DNA of 64,000 nucleotides from Eubacteriales bacterium (GTDB lineage Bacteria; Bacillota; Clostridia; Oscillospirales; Butyricicoccaceae). The stretch lies in assembly GCA_030539335.1 (NCBI GenBank), contig JAUNSG010000002.1, positions 1-64,000 on the forward strand, in the 5' to 3' direction. Numbering within the stretch: position 1 is the first letter of the stretch; every line of letters begins with the position of its first letter. The position numbers were made by a program, and so were the translations under genes. Below, in pieces: positions 23,267-32,553 of the stretch. Under the pieces are notes generated by a model. The model was given only the letters and a program-made list of their open reading frames with translations. It was not told the origin of the DNA and made no database searches.

Positions 23267-24463
23267 TTATGCCTCGGCGATGAACTTTTCCAAACGGTCC
23301 AGGCCCTTGTCAATCTGCTCCAGCGAGGTTGCATACGACCAGCGCAGATTATTCGGTGCGGCAAAAGCCGCCGTCGGAACGGTCGCTACACCGCCCTTTT
23401 CGAGGAGGAGCTGGGCAAAATCCGCATCGCCCTCAATCACATGACCGTACATCTCTTTGCCAACAAAACCCGACATATCCATCATGACATAGAATGCACC
23501 CTGCGGCTTCAGGCAGGAAACGCCTTCGATCTTATTCATACGCTCGACCAGATGATCGCGGCGCTTTTCAAACTCCTGACGCATCAATTCAACCGATTCC
23601 TGCGGTCCAGTCAGCGCCTCTACTGCGGCATACTGTGCCGGAGTCGCCGGCGCGCCGGTCGAATGGCTCAGATAGCTGGACATCGCCTTTGCCACCGTCT
23701 CGTTGGACAGCGTATAACCGACTCTCCAGCCGGTCATAGCATACGTCTTGGATACGCCATTGACAATAATGCACTGTTCCTTCATCGCCGGGGAAACGGA
23801 AGCGATGGAGGTGTACTCGATTCCATCATAAACCAGCTTGTAGTAGATGTCATCCGCCAGAACGTAGATGCCATGCTTCTCACATACCGCAGCCAGCGCT
23901 TCCAGCTCTTCTCTCGTGTAAACCATGCCGGTCGGGTTCGATGGAGAGTTCAGCATGAACATCTTGGTCTTCGGTGTAATCGCCGCTTCCAGCTGCTCCG
24001 CCGTGATCTTAAACTGCTGCTCCTTGGATGCGATGACTTCGATCGGAACCGCACCGGACATACGTACCATTTCCGAGTAGCTCAGCCAGTACGGAGCGGC
24101 AATAATTACCTCGTCGCCCGGATCACAGCAAACCATGATGGCAGCATAAACACTGTGCTTGGCGCCGGAGGCAACGACAACCTGCGACGGCTCATAGTCC
24201 AGTCCGAGATCTTCCTTCATACGAGTGCAAACCGCCTCGCGCAGCGAAAGAAGACCAGCAGCCGGTGTATATCTCGTCTGATTGTCCTCAATGGCAGCAA
24301 TGCCCGCCGCCTTGATGTTCTCCGGGGTATCAAAATCCGGCTCACCTGCGCCAAATCCAACAACATCGATGCCGTCTGCCTGCATCTGCTTGAACATCGC
24401 GTTGATTGCGAGTGTGGTGGACGGAGCAATTGAAGAAGCAATTTTTGAAATCGGTTTAACCAT
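23267..24463 (-). CDS. Aspartate-type aminotransferase (class I, PLP)
   Basis: 398 aa PLP enzyme of the AspC/AspB group, moving amino groups between aspartate and 2-oxoglutarate or related pairs. Landmarks: GAGEPDFDTP, YTPAAGLLSLREAV, SPSNPTG, DDIYYKLVY, the Schiff-base Lys in NGVSKTYAMTGWRVGY, and the C-terminal Arg in LRWSYATS. ATG 24463 is preferred by RBS spacing (AAAGGGA 9-10 bases upstream); two ATGs lie just before it. Monocistronic. Exact amino-acid specificity cannot be read. Confidence 0.92.
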   Translation of the reverse strand: MVKPISKIASSIAPSTTLAINAMFKQMQADGIDVVGFGAGEPDFDTPENIKAAGIAAIEDNQTRYTPAAGLLSLREAVCTRMKEDLGLDYEPSQVVVASGAKHSVYAAIMVCCDPGDEVIIAAPYWLSYSEMVRMSGAVPIEVIASKEQQFKITAEQLEAAITPKTKMFMLNSPSNPTGMVYTREELEALAAVCEKHGIYVLADDIYYKLVYDGIEYTSIASVSPAMKEQCIIVNGVSKTYAMTGWRVGYTLSNETVAKAMSSYLSHSTGAPATPAQYAAVEALTGPQESVELMRQEFEKRRDHLVERMNKIEGVSCLKPQGAFYVMMDMSGFVGKEMYGHVIEGDADFAQLLLEKGGVATVPTAAFAAPNNLRWSYATSLEQIDKGLDRLEKFIAEA

Positions 24464-24560
24464 TTCCATCATTCCCTTTCCGCATAGAATGTGTATTTTG
24501 CGTTTTTTATTACAGTTACTTGCGAAATACTCAATTCGCGTTTCTCTTTAATTCCTACTC

Positions 24561-24589
24561 ATTATAGAGCAGTAATATGTTTTTTTCAA
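24561..24589 (-). promoter_or_regulatory. Promoter of the aminotransferase gene
   Basis: Minus strand TTGAAA (24589-24584), 17-base spacer, TATAAT (24566-24561). Confidence 0.85.
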
Positions 24590-24641
24590 CTGCAATTTTA
24601 TAATTTTTTGCCCTATTTTTAATTTTCTAGTACTTTACACA

Positions 24642-24672
24642 CAAAAAACGCCGTTCGAAAGTCGAACGGCGT
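24642..24672 (-). terminator. Intrinsic terminator of the long yicC-to-TSCPD block
   Basis: Minus strand ACGCCGTTCGA, short CTT-centred loop, TCGAACGGCGT, then TTTTTTGTG. It closes the operon that ends with the TSCPD gene. Confidence 0.9.
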
Positions 24673-24728
24673 CATTTTGCACAAATGCAGTATTCCTTTC
24701 TGCAACTTGCAAAGGCTTGTCATGCAAA

Positions 24729-24965
24729 TCAAGCCTGCTCCAGCGCAGTTGCAATCTGGTCGGGACATGATGTTCCGCGGCCGCCGCAGTCAACACCCTT
24801 GAAGGCCTTGATGACCTGCTCAACTGGCATCCCCTTGATCAGACGGCAGATGCCGTCCAGATTCCCGGCACATCCGCCGATCACCTGAATGTCCTCGACG
24901 ATTCCATCCTTTACACTGTAGCGGATCTCCCGCGAACAGGTTCCCTTTGTCTTGTATACCTTCAT
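24729..24965 (-). CDS. TSCPD domain protein (TIGR03905 type)
   Basis: 78 aa single-domain protein with the name-giving motif GTSCPDQIA near the C-terminus and conserved Cys in GTCSREI and GGCAGNLDG. The domain also occurs at the end of some ribonucleotide reductases, where it is thought to bind metal; the stand-alone form has no proven role. Last gene of the long block, 40 bases after thiN, followed by a strong terminator. Confidence 0.88.
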   Translation of the reverse strand: MKVYKTKGTCSREIRYSVKDGIVEDIQVIGGCAGNLDGICRLIKGMPVEQVIKAFKGVDCGGRGTSCPDQIATALEQA

Positions 24966-25005
24966 TTCTGTATCCTCCTAGTTCTGTTTCTTGTATCAAA
25001 CGGGA

Positions 25006-25626
25006 TTAATCCCGGCTTTCGATGAGCAACGCGCGTCCCTCGTCGATGCGAATGGTGTATTGCTTTCCCATCGCTTCATTGGAAATGCTGATCGGCGCCG
25101 CACGGTCGAGGACCGCATGGGTCAGCGGATACTTTAGCCCGCGCAGCGTCACGCCTCGCAGTTCTGCATCCAGCGGAATCAGGCCGATATATTTGTACTC
25201 CGCATCCGTCCCGTAGCGTCTTTCCCCGCCCGGATGGAGCCGGACACGGTTGCGGCTGTCATAAAAAGCAGCCCGTATCCCCTGTCGGTCCAGATATTCC
25301 AGCAGCAGCAGATTGGCAAGGAAATGGTCAATGCGCCCGCCGGAAGCACACGCGATCCAGATTTCCTCCGCACCGCGGCGAATCACTTCCTTCACACAGC
25401 ACATCAGATCGCTGTCGTCCTTCTCCGGTCTGAGGCGAATGACCTCACAGCCATCCGGCACCGTCCCGGAATCAAAATCCCCTATGACCAGCTCCGGCTG
25501 CAGCCCGCAGGCCGCCGCATGACGCAGCCCACCATCGGCACATACCAGAAAGTCCGCCTGTTCCGCCAGCCGCTTGACATAGCCATATTCGTTTTCCGGC
25601 GCAGATGCCAACAGCAGTACCGTCAT
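25006..25626 (-). CDS. thiN: Thiamine diphosphokinase
   Basis: Makes thiamine diphosphate from thiamine and ATP. 206 aa, usual size. Motifs: CADGGLRHA, VIGDFDS, KDDSDL (acidic, catalytic metal) and GGRIDHFLANL in the first domain, with the C-terminal beta domain ending in SISNEAMG, which forms part of the thiamine site. ATG at 25626 overlaps the rsgA stop as ATGA and has GGAGT upstream; upstream in-frame starts lie inside rsgA. Confidence 0.93.
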   Translation of the reverse strand: MTVLLLASAPENEYGYVKRLAEQADFLVCADGGLRHAAACGLQPELVIGDFDSGTVPDGCEVIRLRPEKDDSDLMCCVKEVIRRGAEEIWIACASGGRIDHFLANLLLLEYLDRQGIRAAFYDSRNRVRLHPGGERRYGTDAEYKYIGLIPLDAELRGVTLRGLKYPLTHAVLDRAAPISISNEAMGKQYTIRIDEGRALLIESRD

Positions 25627-26510
25627 TTGTTCCGACTCCATTCCTTGATGTCCTTGACGCTCTCGTAGATTTTGCAATAGCTGTCATGGCGCTCCGGTGA
25701 AATCGCTCCCGACGCCACAGCCTCCCGAATCGCACAGCCCTTTTCCTTCACATGGGCACAGCCGGTAAACTGACAGCGGCCCAAATACGGCGAAAACTCA
25801 CGGAAGGCATATTGCAGATCCTCCTTGCGTACCAGATCCATTCGTTCGGTATGGAACGCCGAAAAGCCCGGTGTATCCGCGAGATAGCCGCCCTCCGGCA
25901 GCTTCATCAGCTCCACATGCCGTGTGGTATGGCGTCCGCGCGCAATCTTTTCGCTGATCGCGCCGACCTCCGCGCCAAACTGCGGATACAGCCGGTTCAT
26001 CAGGCTGGATTTCCCCACACCGGAATTTCCGGCAAAGGCTGAAATCCGACCGCAGAGCCGCTCCCTCAGCGCGTCCATTCCCTCCCCGGTCTCCGCACTG
26101 ACGCGAAAGACCGGAAAGCCTGCCTGTGTATAAATCTGGTACAGCCGTTCCCCTCGGTCGAGATCCGCCTTGTTGATGACAACTGCGGCATCCATTCCCT
26201 TGTGTGCGGCAATGGCGGTGATTTTGTCGATCAGATATGGTTCGGTTGTCGGGGCGGCTGCCGAACAGACTACCAGCAATTGATCGATGTTGGCGACAGC
26301 CGGCCGCAGCAGCTCGGTCATCCGCGGTTCCATCGATAGAATATACCCCGTGCCGTCTTGGTTTATCTGGATCGTGACCCGGTCGCCGATCACCGGTTTT
26401 CCGCCTTGAATGCGGAATTTGCCGCGAGCCTTGCATTCCACAAGACCCGCGGCCGTATCAACGTAATAGAATCCACCGATTCCCTTTAAAATAATTCCGT
26501 TTTCACTCAT
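25623..26510 (-). CDS. rsgA: Ribosome small-subunit GTPase RsgA
   Basis: Circularly permuted GTPase for late 30S maturation. 295 aa. OB domain (about 1-70), then G4 (NKAD), G1 (GNSGVGKSS), G3 (DTPGF) in permuted order, and a C-terminal zinc knuckle (CQFTGCAHVKEKGC). Adjacent to the PASTA kinase and phosphatase, as in Bacillus, where RsgA is a kinase substrate (established there; transfer to this organism is inference). Confidence 0.96.
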   Translation of the reverse strand: MSENGIILKGIGGFYYVDTAAGLVECKARGKFRIQGGKPVIGDRVTIQINQDGTGYILSMEPRMTELLRPAVANIDQLLVVCSAAAPTTEPYLIDKITAIAAHKGMDAAVVINKADLDRGERLYQIYTQAGFPVFRVSAETGEGMDALRERLCGRISAFAGNSGVGKSSLMNRLYPQFGAEVGAISEKIARGRHTTRHVELMKLPEGGYLADTPGFSAFHTERMDLVRKEDLQYAFREFSPYLGRCQFTGCAHVKEKGCAIREAVASGAISPERHDSYCKIYESVKDIKEWSRNK

Positions 26511-26528
26511 GCTATCCCTTCGCGTCTC

Positions 26529-28601
26529 TTACGCGCCAAAATCATAATCGCCATCGTAAATGGTCGTTCCATCCATCGTTACCTGAACACGCTCGGTTCC
26601 AGAATACGATGCATGAACCGTAAACGAGGAACGATTGCAGTTTACCGCGCTGTCATACAGGGCATTCCCGGCAACCGAAACGCGGACATTCACACTGTCT
26701 CGATCGGACGGCAGACTCACATTGATATAGGTGGTTCCACCGTCCTTAGTAAAACCCACGCTTCCCGACGGGGTTTCCTCCTCAACCGGCTCCTCCGGTT
26801 CGTATTCCGGCGGCTCTGCAGCCAGGGTAATATCGACCGACGACCCCTTATTGACCTCGGAACCAGCCGAAACCGACTGTCCGATGACCGTTCCCGTCGG
26901 CTCATCGCTTTCCTCCTGGCTGACACTGCCCAAAGACAATCCTACCTTTTTCAGCGCGGCGGCCGCCTGGTTCTGTGTCATACCGCTCAGGCTCGGAACG
27001 GAGACCTTTTCCTCCTTCGGCCCTGTCGAAACCGTCAGGACAACCGTCGAACCCTTCTTGACCTCTTCCCCGCTGGACGGAGAGGAGGAAATGACATGAT
27101 CTTTTTCCACCGAATCCGAATTCTCTTCCTCACGGGAAACCTTCAGTCCAAGGGCTTTCAGCGCAGACGCAGCGTCATCGTACGAATCGCCGGAAACCGA
27201 GGGGATCGAAACCAGTTCTTCTTCCTCTTCCGGCTCCTCCAATTCTTCCTCGTCCGGGATGTCTTCCGCTTCCCCGTCCAGGGACGCGATGACCAGGGAT
27301 ACCTTTGTGCCGCGGTCTACCTTCGTGCCCTCCTCGGGATCCTGCATCATGACCTCGCCGTCATCGTAATCGTCCTCGTTTTCAATCGCCGCCTTTTCGA
27401 CCTTGATCTCAAACTGCTTTTCGTACTTTGTCCCTTCAATCTCGTCGTAATAGTTCATCCCGACAAATTCCGGAACCGTCAGCTTGACATTGGCGCCACC
27501 GCTGAGCACGGCCCACAGAGCAAATACTGCAACCGCCACCAACGCAATCAATCCCAGTGCCAGGACACCCTTTCCGGACGAGCTTTTCTTTTGACGCGGG
27601 GAGTCGTATTCGTACGCGTCGTCCTCGTCCTCCGCATAGCCCTCATAGCCATCGTTGGCATCGATGGCCTCCGGAATCCCGCGAATCAGCTGCGTTACCT
27701 GCTCCTCGTCATCATATCGGATCGCCTGCGTCGCAGAGGACGCCCGATTGGTGTAATTCAAATACAAATTCGGATTGCTGCGGATACGCTCCAGATCATT
27801 GAGCAGCTCCATCGCCGAGCCATACCGCTGCGCTGCATTCGCACACATCGCATGCATGACAATCTCATTCATCGCCGGCGGGATGTTGGGAACCAACTCA
27901 CTCGGCTTCGGCGGGACCGTGTTGATATGCTGCATGACCACCGCTACCGCCGTATCCCCACGGAACGGCATCGTACCGGTCAGCATCTCATACATCACAA
28001 CGCCCAGAGAATACAGATCGGTGCGATAGTCCACCTTGATTCCCTTCGCCTGCTCCGGTGAGATATAATGCACCGAGCCGATCGCCTCGGAAACCTTCTT
28101 GGTCTCCTGGCTGTTGGCAAAGCTGGCAATGCCAAAGTCCATCACCTTCGCAGTGCCGTCCCGCAGCAGCATAATGTTCTGCGGCTTGATGTCCTGATGG
28201 ATAATGCCGCGGCTGTGCGCGTGATCCAGCGCCCGGGCCACCTGCTGTGCAAAGTAAACCGTCTCCTGCCAGGAGAGGTGATGCTTTTTGCGCAGATAAT
28301 CCTTGAGCGTAACGCCCTCACATAGTTCCATAACGATGTATTCCGCCTCGGAATGATCCTGTGAGACATCGTAGATGGATACAATGTTGTTGTGCGACAG
28401 CTTTGCAACTGCCTGCGCTTCGTTATTAAACCGCTTGCGGAATTCATTGTCTGCCGCAAACTCTTCCTTCAAAATCTTAATTGCTACAAAACGATGCAGC
28501 ACAGTATCATATGCTTTATAAACGACAGCCATGCCGCCGGTGCCGATGACCTCGCGCACCTCATAACGACCACCAAGAGTCTTGCCTAAACAATCAGACA
28601 T
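26529..28601 (-). CDS. prkC: PASTA-domain Ser/Thr protein kinase (PrkC/Stk1)
   Basis: 690 aa membrane kinase that senses peptidoglycan fragments or lipid II. Kinase domain (about 10-270) with P-loop GTGGMAVVYKA, Lys in VAIKIL, DFG, and SPEQAKG. The catalytic loop reads HQDIKPQN, not HRD, so it is a non-RD kinase. Acidic juxtamembrane linker, one membrane helix (LALGLIALVAVAVFALWAVL), three PASTA repeats (PEFVGMNY, PSVSGDSY, PSLSGMTQ) and an extra C-terminal beta domain. Start 28601 has AGGAG 7 bases upstream. Confidence 0.95.
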   Translation of the reverse strand: MSDCLGKTLGGRYEVREVIGTGGMAVVYKAYDTVLHRFVAIKILKEEFAADNEFRKRFNNEAQAVAKLSHNNIVSIYDVSQDHSEAEYIVMELCEGVTLKDYLRKKHHLSWQETVYFAQQVARALDHAHSRGIIHQDIKPQNIMLLRDGTAKVMDFGIASFANSQETKKVSEAIGSVHYISPEQAKGIKVDYRTDLYSLGVVMYEMLTGTMPFRGDTAVAVVMQHINTVPPKPSELVPNIPPAMNEIVMHAMCANAAQRYGSAMELLNDLERIRSNPNLYLNYTNRASSATQAIRYDDEEQVTQLIRGIPEAIDANDGYEGYAEDEDDAYEYDSPRQKKSSSGKGVLALGLIALVAVAVFALWAVLSGGANVKLTVPEFVGMNYYDEIEGTKYEKQFEIKVEKAAIENEDDYDDGEVMMQDPEEGTKVDRGTKVSLVIASLDGEAEDIPDEEELEEPEEEEELVSIPSVSGDSYDDAASALKALGLKVSREEENSDSVEKDHVISSSPSSGEEVKKGSTVVLTVSTGPKEEKVSVPSLSGMTQNQAAAALKKVGLSLGSVSQEESDEPTGTVIGQSVSAGSEVNKGSSVDITLAAEPPEYEPEEPVEEETPSGSVGFTKDGGTTYINVSLPSDRDSVNVRVSVAGNALYDSAVNCNRSSFTVHASYSGTERVQVTMDGTTIYDGDYDFGA

Positions 28602-28611
28602 ACCATTTCTC

Positions 28612-29346
28612 CTACTTTGTATATAAAACAACCGTAATGTTGTCGGTTCCTCCAGCTTCGCACGCTTCGGCAATCAAAACCTCACATGCATGTTCAAAAT
28701 TCTCCTCGGATGATACAATCCCCGCAATTTCGCCGTCCGAAAGCATACCGCTCAGGCCGTCCGAACAGAGCAGAAGGATCTGCCCTTCGCGCAGAATTAC
28801 CTCATACAAGTCCGCCTCGACGGCTGCGTCGACACCGACTGCACGGGTAATCAGGTTCCTTCCCGGATAATGCCTCGCCTCTTCTTTGCTCAGCCGTCCG
28901 GCTCGAACCATTTCTTCAACCAGAGAATGATCCTCCGTAATTTGTGCAATTTGCTCCCCATCCAGCAGATAGGCACGCGAATCGCCGATATTCGCCAGAA
29001 CAATCCGGTCTCCGATGGCAACACCGCCAACCAGCGTTGTTCCCATTCCGTTGTATTGCTCCGGATCCTGCTCCGCCATTTCGTATACTTCCCGATTGGC
29101 CTTTGCCGCGCCGGCAATCAGAATTCTTGCCAGCTCATCCCGCTCCATATCCGGCTCACAATGCTCCCGCAAATACTGCAAAAAAACATCCGCCGTCTTC
29201 GCACTGGCAACGTTTCCCGCGCGTGCACCACCCATTCCATCACAGAGGATGAGATAAGCGCATCCGCTTTTATCCACTTCCGTGCGATAAGTATCCTGAT
29301 TGTTGGAGCGAACCAGACCCTTATCCGTCTTTCCGTATACGTTCAT
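28612..29346 (-). CDS. prpC: PP2C-family protein phosphatase (PrpC/Stp)
   Basis: Cytosolic Mn-dependent phosphatase that opposes the PASTA kinase next to it. 244 aa. Metal-binding motifs: NQDTYRT, CDGMGGARAG, NIGDSRAYL, CSDGLSG and GGTDNITVVL. The start at 29346 (MNVYGKTDKGLVRSNNQD) fits the family; the frame's longer version would overlap rlmN. Ten bases separate it from the kinase gene. Confidence 0.96.
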   Translation of the reverse strand: MNVYGKTDKGLVRSNNQDTYRTEVDKSGCAYLILCDGMGGARAGNVASAKTADVFLQYLREHCEPDMERDELARILIAGAAKANREVYEMAEQDPEQYNGMGTTLVGGVAIGDRIVLANIGDSRAYLLDGEQIAQITEDHSLVEEMVRAGRLSKEEARHYPGRNLITRAVGVDAAVEADLYEVILREGQILLLCSDGLSGMLSDGEIAGIVSSEENFEHACEVLIAEACEAGGTDNITVVLYTK

Positions 29347-29350
29347 TTCA

Positions 29351-30397
29351 TCACTCTTTCCGTGTCGATTGGTCAATATATCTCCGCCGAAGCTGTCCGC
29401 AGGAAGCGTCAATATCCGGCCCCAGTGTTCGCCGCACCGTTGCCGTCACACCATTCGATTCCAATATTTGTTGAAACGCACTCACATGCTGCTTGGTCGA
29501 GGGCCGCAGGCCACTCTCCGTCACCGCATTGAGCGGGATCAAATTCACGTGCGAGGGGCGGCCATGCAGCAGCGCTGCCAGTTTCCTGGCCTGCCACGGC
29601 CGGTCGCTCACGCCGTCAATCATCGTGTATTCATAGGAAATGCGTCGGCCAGTCACATCAAAATAGTGCCGACACGCCTGTATCAGCCGCTCCACCGGAT
29701 ATTTCCGGTTGACCGGCATCATCGCACTGCGGGATTCATTGTCCGGCGAATGCAGGGAAACCGACAGGGTAATCTGCAGTTTCTCCTCTGCCAGCCGGTC
29801 GATCTGATCCGCCAATCCAGAGGTGGACAGTGAGATGTGCCTCTGCCCGATGTTCAGGCCATCCGGCGAACCCACCAGTTCGAGAAAGCGCAGGACGTTT
29901 TCATAGTTGTCCAGCGGTTCCCCAGTCCCCATCAGGACGATGTTGGAAATCCGCTCCCCCGTGTCCTTTTGCATAAACAGGATCTGGTCGAGGATCTCTC
30001 CCGCCGACAGGCTGCGAACCAGTCCGCCAATGCCGGATGCACAGAATTTACAGCCCATGCGGCAGCCCACCTGGCTGGACACACAGGCGGAATTTCCGTG
30101 ACGGTACCGCATGAATACGCTTTCGACGCAATTGCCGTCGTGCAATTCCCATAAGTATTTGATTGTGCCGTCCAGCGCGGAGACCTGTTTGCGCACAATG
30201 CGCGGCGCGGTCAGCAGATAATGCTCCCGCAGCTTCGCGCGAAGCGGCTTCGACAAGTTGGACATCTCCTCAAAATCAGACACACCAGCATGCATCCAGC
30301 GGAAAATCTGCTGCGCCCGAAACGGCTTTTCACCCAGCGCGGCCAGTTCCTGCTTCAGCTCCGGTATTGTCCTGCATTTGATTTCCGGTTTTGCCAT
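29351..30397 (-). CDS. rlmN: Dual-specificity 23S rRNA/tRNA m2A methyltransferase RlmN
   Basis: Radical-SAM enzyme that methylates C2 of A2503 in 23S rRNA and A37 in tRNAs. 348 aa. Cluster motif CRMGCKFC (CxxxCxxC), SAM-binding GTGEPLDNY, and the resolving Cys near the C-terminus (DASCGQLR). AAGGAG is 14 bases upstream of the ATG, a long spacing. Between rsmB and the phosphatase. Confidence 0.96.
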   Translation of the reverse strand: MAKPEIKCRTIPELKQELAALGEKPFRAQQIFRWMHAGVSDFEEMSNLSKPLRAKLREHYLLTAPRIVRKQVSALDGTIKYLWELHDGNCVESVFMRYRHGNSACVSSQVGCRMGCKFCASGIGGLVRSLSAGEILDQILFMQKDTGERISNIVLMGTGEPLDNYENVLRFLELVGSPDGLNIGQRHISLSTSGLADQIDRLAEEKLQITLSVSLHSPDNESRSAMMPVNRKYPVERLIQACRHYFDVTGRRISYEYTMIDGVSDRPWQARKLAALLHGRPSHVNLIPLNAVTESGLRPSTKQHVSAFQQILESNGVTATVRRTLGPDIDASCGQLRRRYIDQSTRKE

Positions 30398-30446
30398 AAA
30401 TCGATGCTTCGCTCCTTACCATACTCGCACAATCATACCTATTATA

Positions 30447-31784
30447 CTAATCCATTTTTTGAAATTTTGCAACAAAAAAACCATCTGTTCCATGAATATG
30501 TGGAAAAAGGGTAATATGTCCCTCTTCACATCGGCCGCAGACCGGCAAAGAAAAGGCACACAGAGCATATTCCGGATGTGCCGCGAGAAATGCGTCCACA
30601 ACCTCCTGATTCTCCCGCCGCAAAATCGTGCACGTCGAGTATACAAGCGTACCGCCCGGACGCACGTAGCGGGAACAGTTATTCAGAATAGAACGCTGGA
30701 TTTCCGGGAGCTGTTCCAGCTCCCTTGGATCCTTATAGCGGATCTCCGGCTTTTTCCGGATGATCCCCAATCCCGAACAGGGGACATCACACAGAACATA
30801 ATCGGCCTTTCCCTCCCATTCGGGGCGGAACACCGCGGCATCCTGCAAAAATGTCGTTATGTTGCTGCAGCCCAGACGCTGGGCGCCCTCCTGGATCTTC
30901 TTCAGCTTATGCGCAAAAATATCACAGGAGTACACCGTTCCGGTGTGGTTCATGCGCTCAGACAGAAAGAAGCTCTTCCCGCCCGGCGCCGCGCAGCAGT
31001 CCAATACCATGCTGCCCGGTTTCGGATCGAGCGCATAGACGCTCATCTGGCTCGCGCCGTCCTGCACTGTCACCCGCCCCTCGGCAAAGCAGGGCAGATC
31101 GGCAATGCTGCCGGTGCCTTTCACAACCAGGCAATGGGGAATGGTCTCATGCTTTTCCGCTTCCATCCCCTGCTCCCGCAGCTCCCGCAGGACCGATTCG
31201 GTATCTGCACGCCGCTGATTGACGCGCAGGACAGTCGGTGCCGGCTGATTGTTCGCCTCCAGCAGCTTGCGTGTCTCCCGCTCGCCCATTTGTTCGATCA
31301 GCGCTGCGGTCAGCCAGCGCGGCGTGCTGTAGAACAGCGAGTAGAATTCTTCCTTGGTCGCGCAGTTTGGTTTTGGGAGAGCATCCTTGCCGCGTGAAAT
31401 CGCCCGCAGGACGCCATTCATGTATCCTGTCGTGCGGGAATCCGCATGACAGAGCAATTTTGCCAGCCGCACACTCTCGTTGACTGCCGCAGAGTCCGGA
31501 ATGCGATCCATCCAGACAATCTGGACAATCGCGAGACGCAGCAGAAGCAAAATACGCGGCTGGATTTTTTTCAATCGAAGTTTGGAATAATGCGACAGAT
31601 AAAAATCGCACATCGCCTGGTTCTGAAGGACACCGCCTACCAGTGCCGTCGCCAGCGCAGCATCCCGCCGTTCCAGGCCGCCGGCAAACCGCTGGATCGC
31701 CTGTGCACTCCACGCGCCGTCCTCCTGAATGGAAAACAGGGCGCGTGCCGCCGCTTCACGGGCGGTTTTTCTCGTCTCAGCCAC
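30447..31784 (-). CDS. rsmB: 16S rRNA m5C967 methyltransferase RsmB
   Basis: 445 aa. N-terminal NusB-like RNA-binding domain (about 1-140), then a Rossmann methyltransferase: CCAAPGGKSFFL (SAM site), DVPCSGLG (catalytic Cys in motif IV: PCSG) and YSTCTI (motif VI Cys). Start overlaps the peptidase stop by 8 bases, suggesting coupling. Confidence 0.95.
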   Translation of the reverse strand: MAETRKTAREAAARALFSIQEDGAWSAQAIQRFAGGLERRDAALATALVGGVLQNQAMCDFYLSHYSKLRLKKIQPRILLLLRLAIVQIVWMDRIPDSAAVNESVRLAKLLCHADSRTTGYMNGVLRAISRGKDALPKPNCATKEEFYSLFYSTPRWLTAALIEQMGERETRKLLEANNQPAPTVLRVNQRRADTESVLRELREQGMEAEKHETIPHCLVVKGTGSIADLPCFAEGRVTVQDGASQMSVYALDPKPGSMVLDCCAAPGGKSFFLSERMNHTGTVYSCDIFAHKLKKIQEGAQRLGCSNITTFLQDAAVFRPEWEGKADYVLCDVPCSGLGIIRKKPEIRYKDPRELEQLPEIQRSILNNCSRYVRPGGTLVYSTCTILRRENQEVVDAFLAAHPEYALCAFSLPVCGRCEEGHITLFPHIHGTDGFFVAKFQKMD

Positions 31785-32511
31785 GGCGGTTCCCCCGACG
31801 GTTTCCGTAAATTGCCAGCAGGCGAAGGAGCTGTACCAAACTGGTGGCCAGCGCCGCCAGATAGGTCATCGCTGCCGCGGTCAGCGTCTTGCGCGCCATC
31901 GGCAGTTCGCTTTCCGTCAGCAGCCCGCCCTCTTTCAGCGCTTTGAGCGCACGATGCGACGCATCCAGCTCCACCGGGAGGGTGACCAGCTGAAACAGCG
32001 TCGATAGGGCGAAAAACGCCACACCCAGACCGACCAGCGGCGTAATACCGGCCAGCAGTCCGATTGCCAGCAGCGGCCACGAAAGCCGGGAACCAAACGA
32101 GCAAACCGGGATGATCGCCATGCGCAGACGGATCGGGCCATAGCCAACCGCATGCTGTACCGCATGTCCTGCCTCGTGCGCGGCCACACCAACGGAGGCC
32201 ACCGAGGTGGAATCGTACACACCATTTGACAGGCTGATCACGCCAGTCTTTGGATTAAAGTTATCGGTCAGATTTCCAGCAATGCGGGCAAAACGGATTC
32301 CCCCAACCCCGTTGGCGCGCAGCACACATTCCGCCGCCTGCCGTCCGGTCAGGCCACGCCGTGTTGCCACACTGGAAAACCGACGAAACGCAGAATTGAC
32401 CGATGCCTGCGCCCAGAGCGAAAATGCAAAGCAGACAACCATCAAAACGGCATATACCGTATATCCCGAACCATAGCCATATCCATAACCAAATCCATAA
32501 TAGGGGTACAT
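31777..32511 (-). CDS. YugP-like zinc metallopeptidase (membrane)
   Basis: 244 aa membrane protein with HEAGHAVQH (HExxH metal site, about residue 112) between membrane helices, and a Tyr/Gly-rich N-terminus (YPYYGFGYGYGYGSGY). Matches the YugP/DUF2268-like neutral zinc metallopeptidase family; the substrate is not known. Conserved neighbour of fmt/def/rsmB in Clostridia. Confidence 0.9.
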   Translation of the reverse strand: MYPYYGFGYGYGYGSGYTVYAVLMVVCFAFSLWAQASVNSAFRRFSSVATRRGLTGRQAAECVLRANGVGGIRFARIAGNLTDNFNPKTGVISLSNGVYDSTSVASVGVAAHEAGHAVQHAVGYGPIRLRMAIIPVCSFGSRLSWPLLAIGLLAGITPLVGLGVAFFALSTLFQLVTLPVELDASHRALKALKEGGLLTESELPMARKTLTAAAMTYLAALATSLVQLLRLLAIYGNRRGNRRG

Positions 32512-32553
32512 GAAACATTCCTCCTTGTACGTTCTCCCCCGGAAAAATGCAGA

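Noticed and set aside
26613..28061. 482-aa plus-strand frame inside prkC
   Set aside because: Antisense to the PASTA and kinase domains; Arg/His-rich composition typical of a shadow frame.
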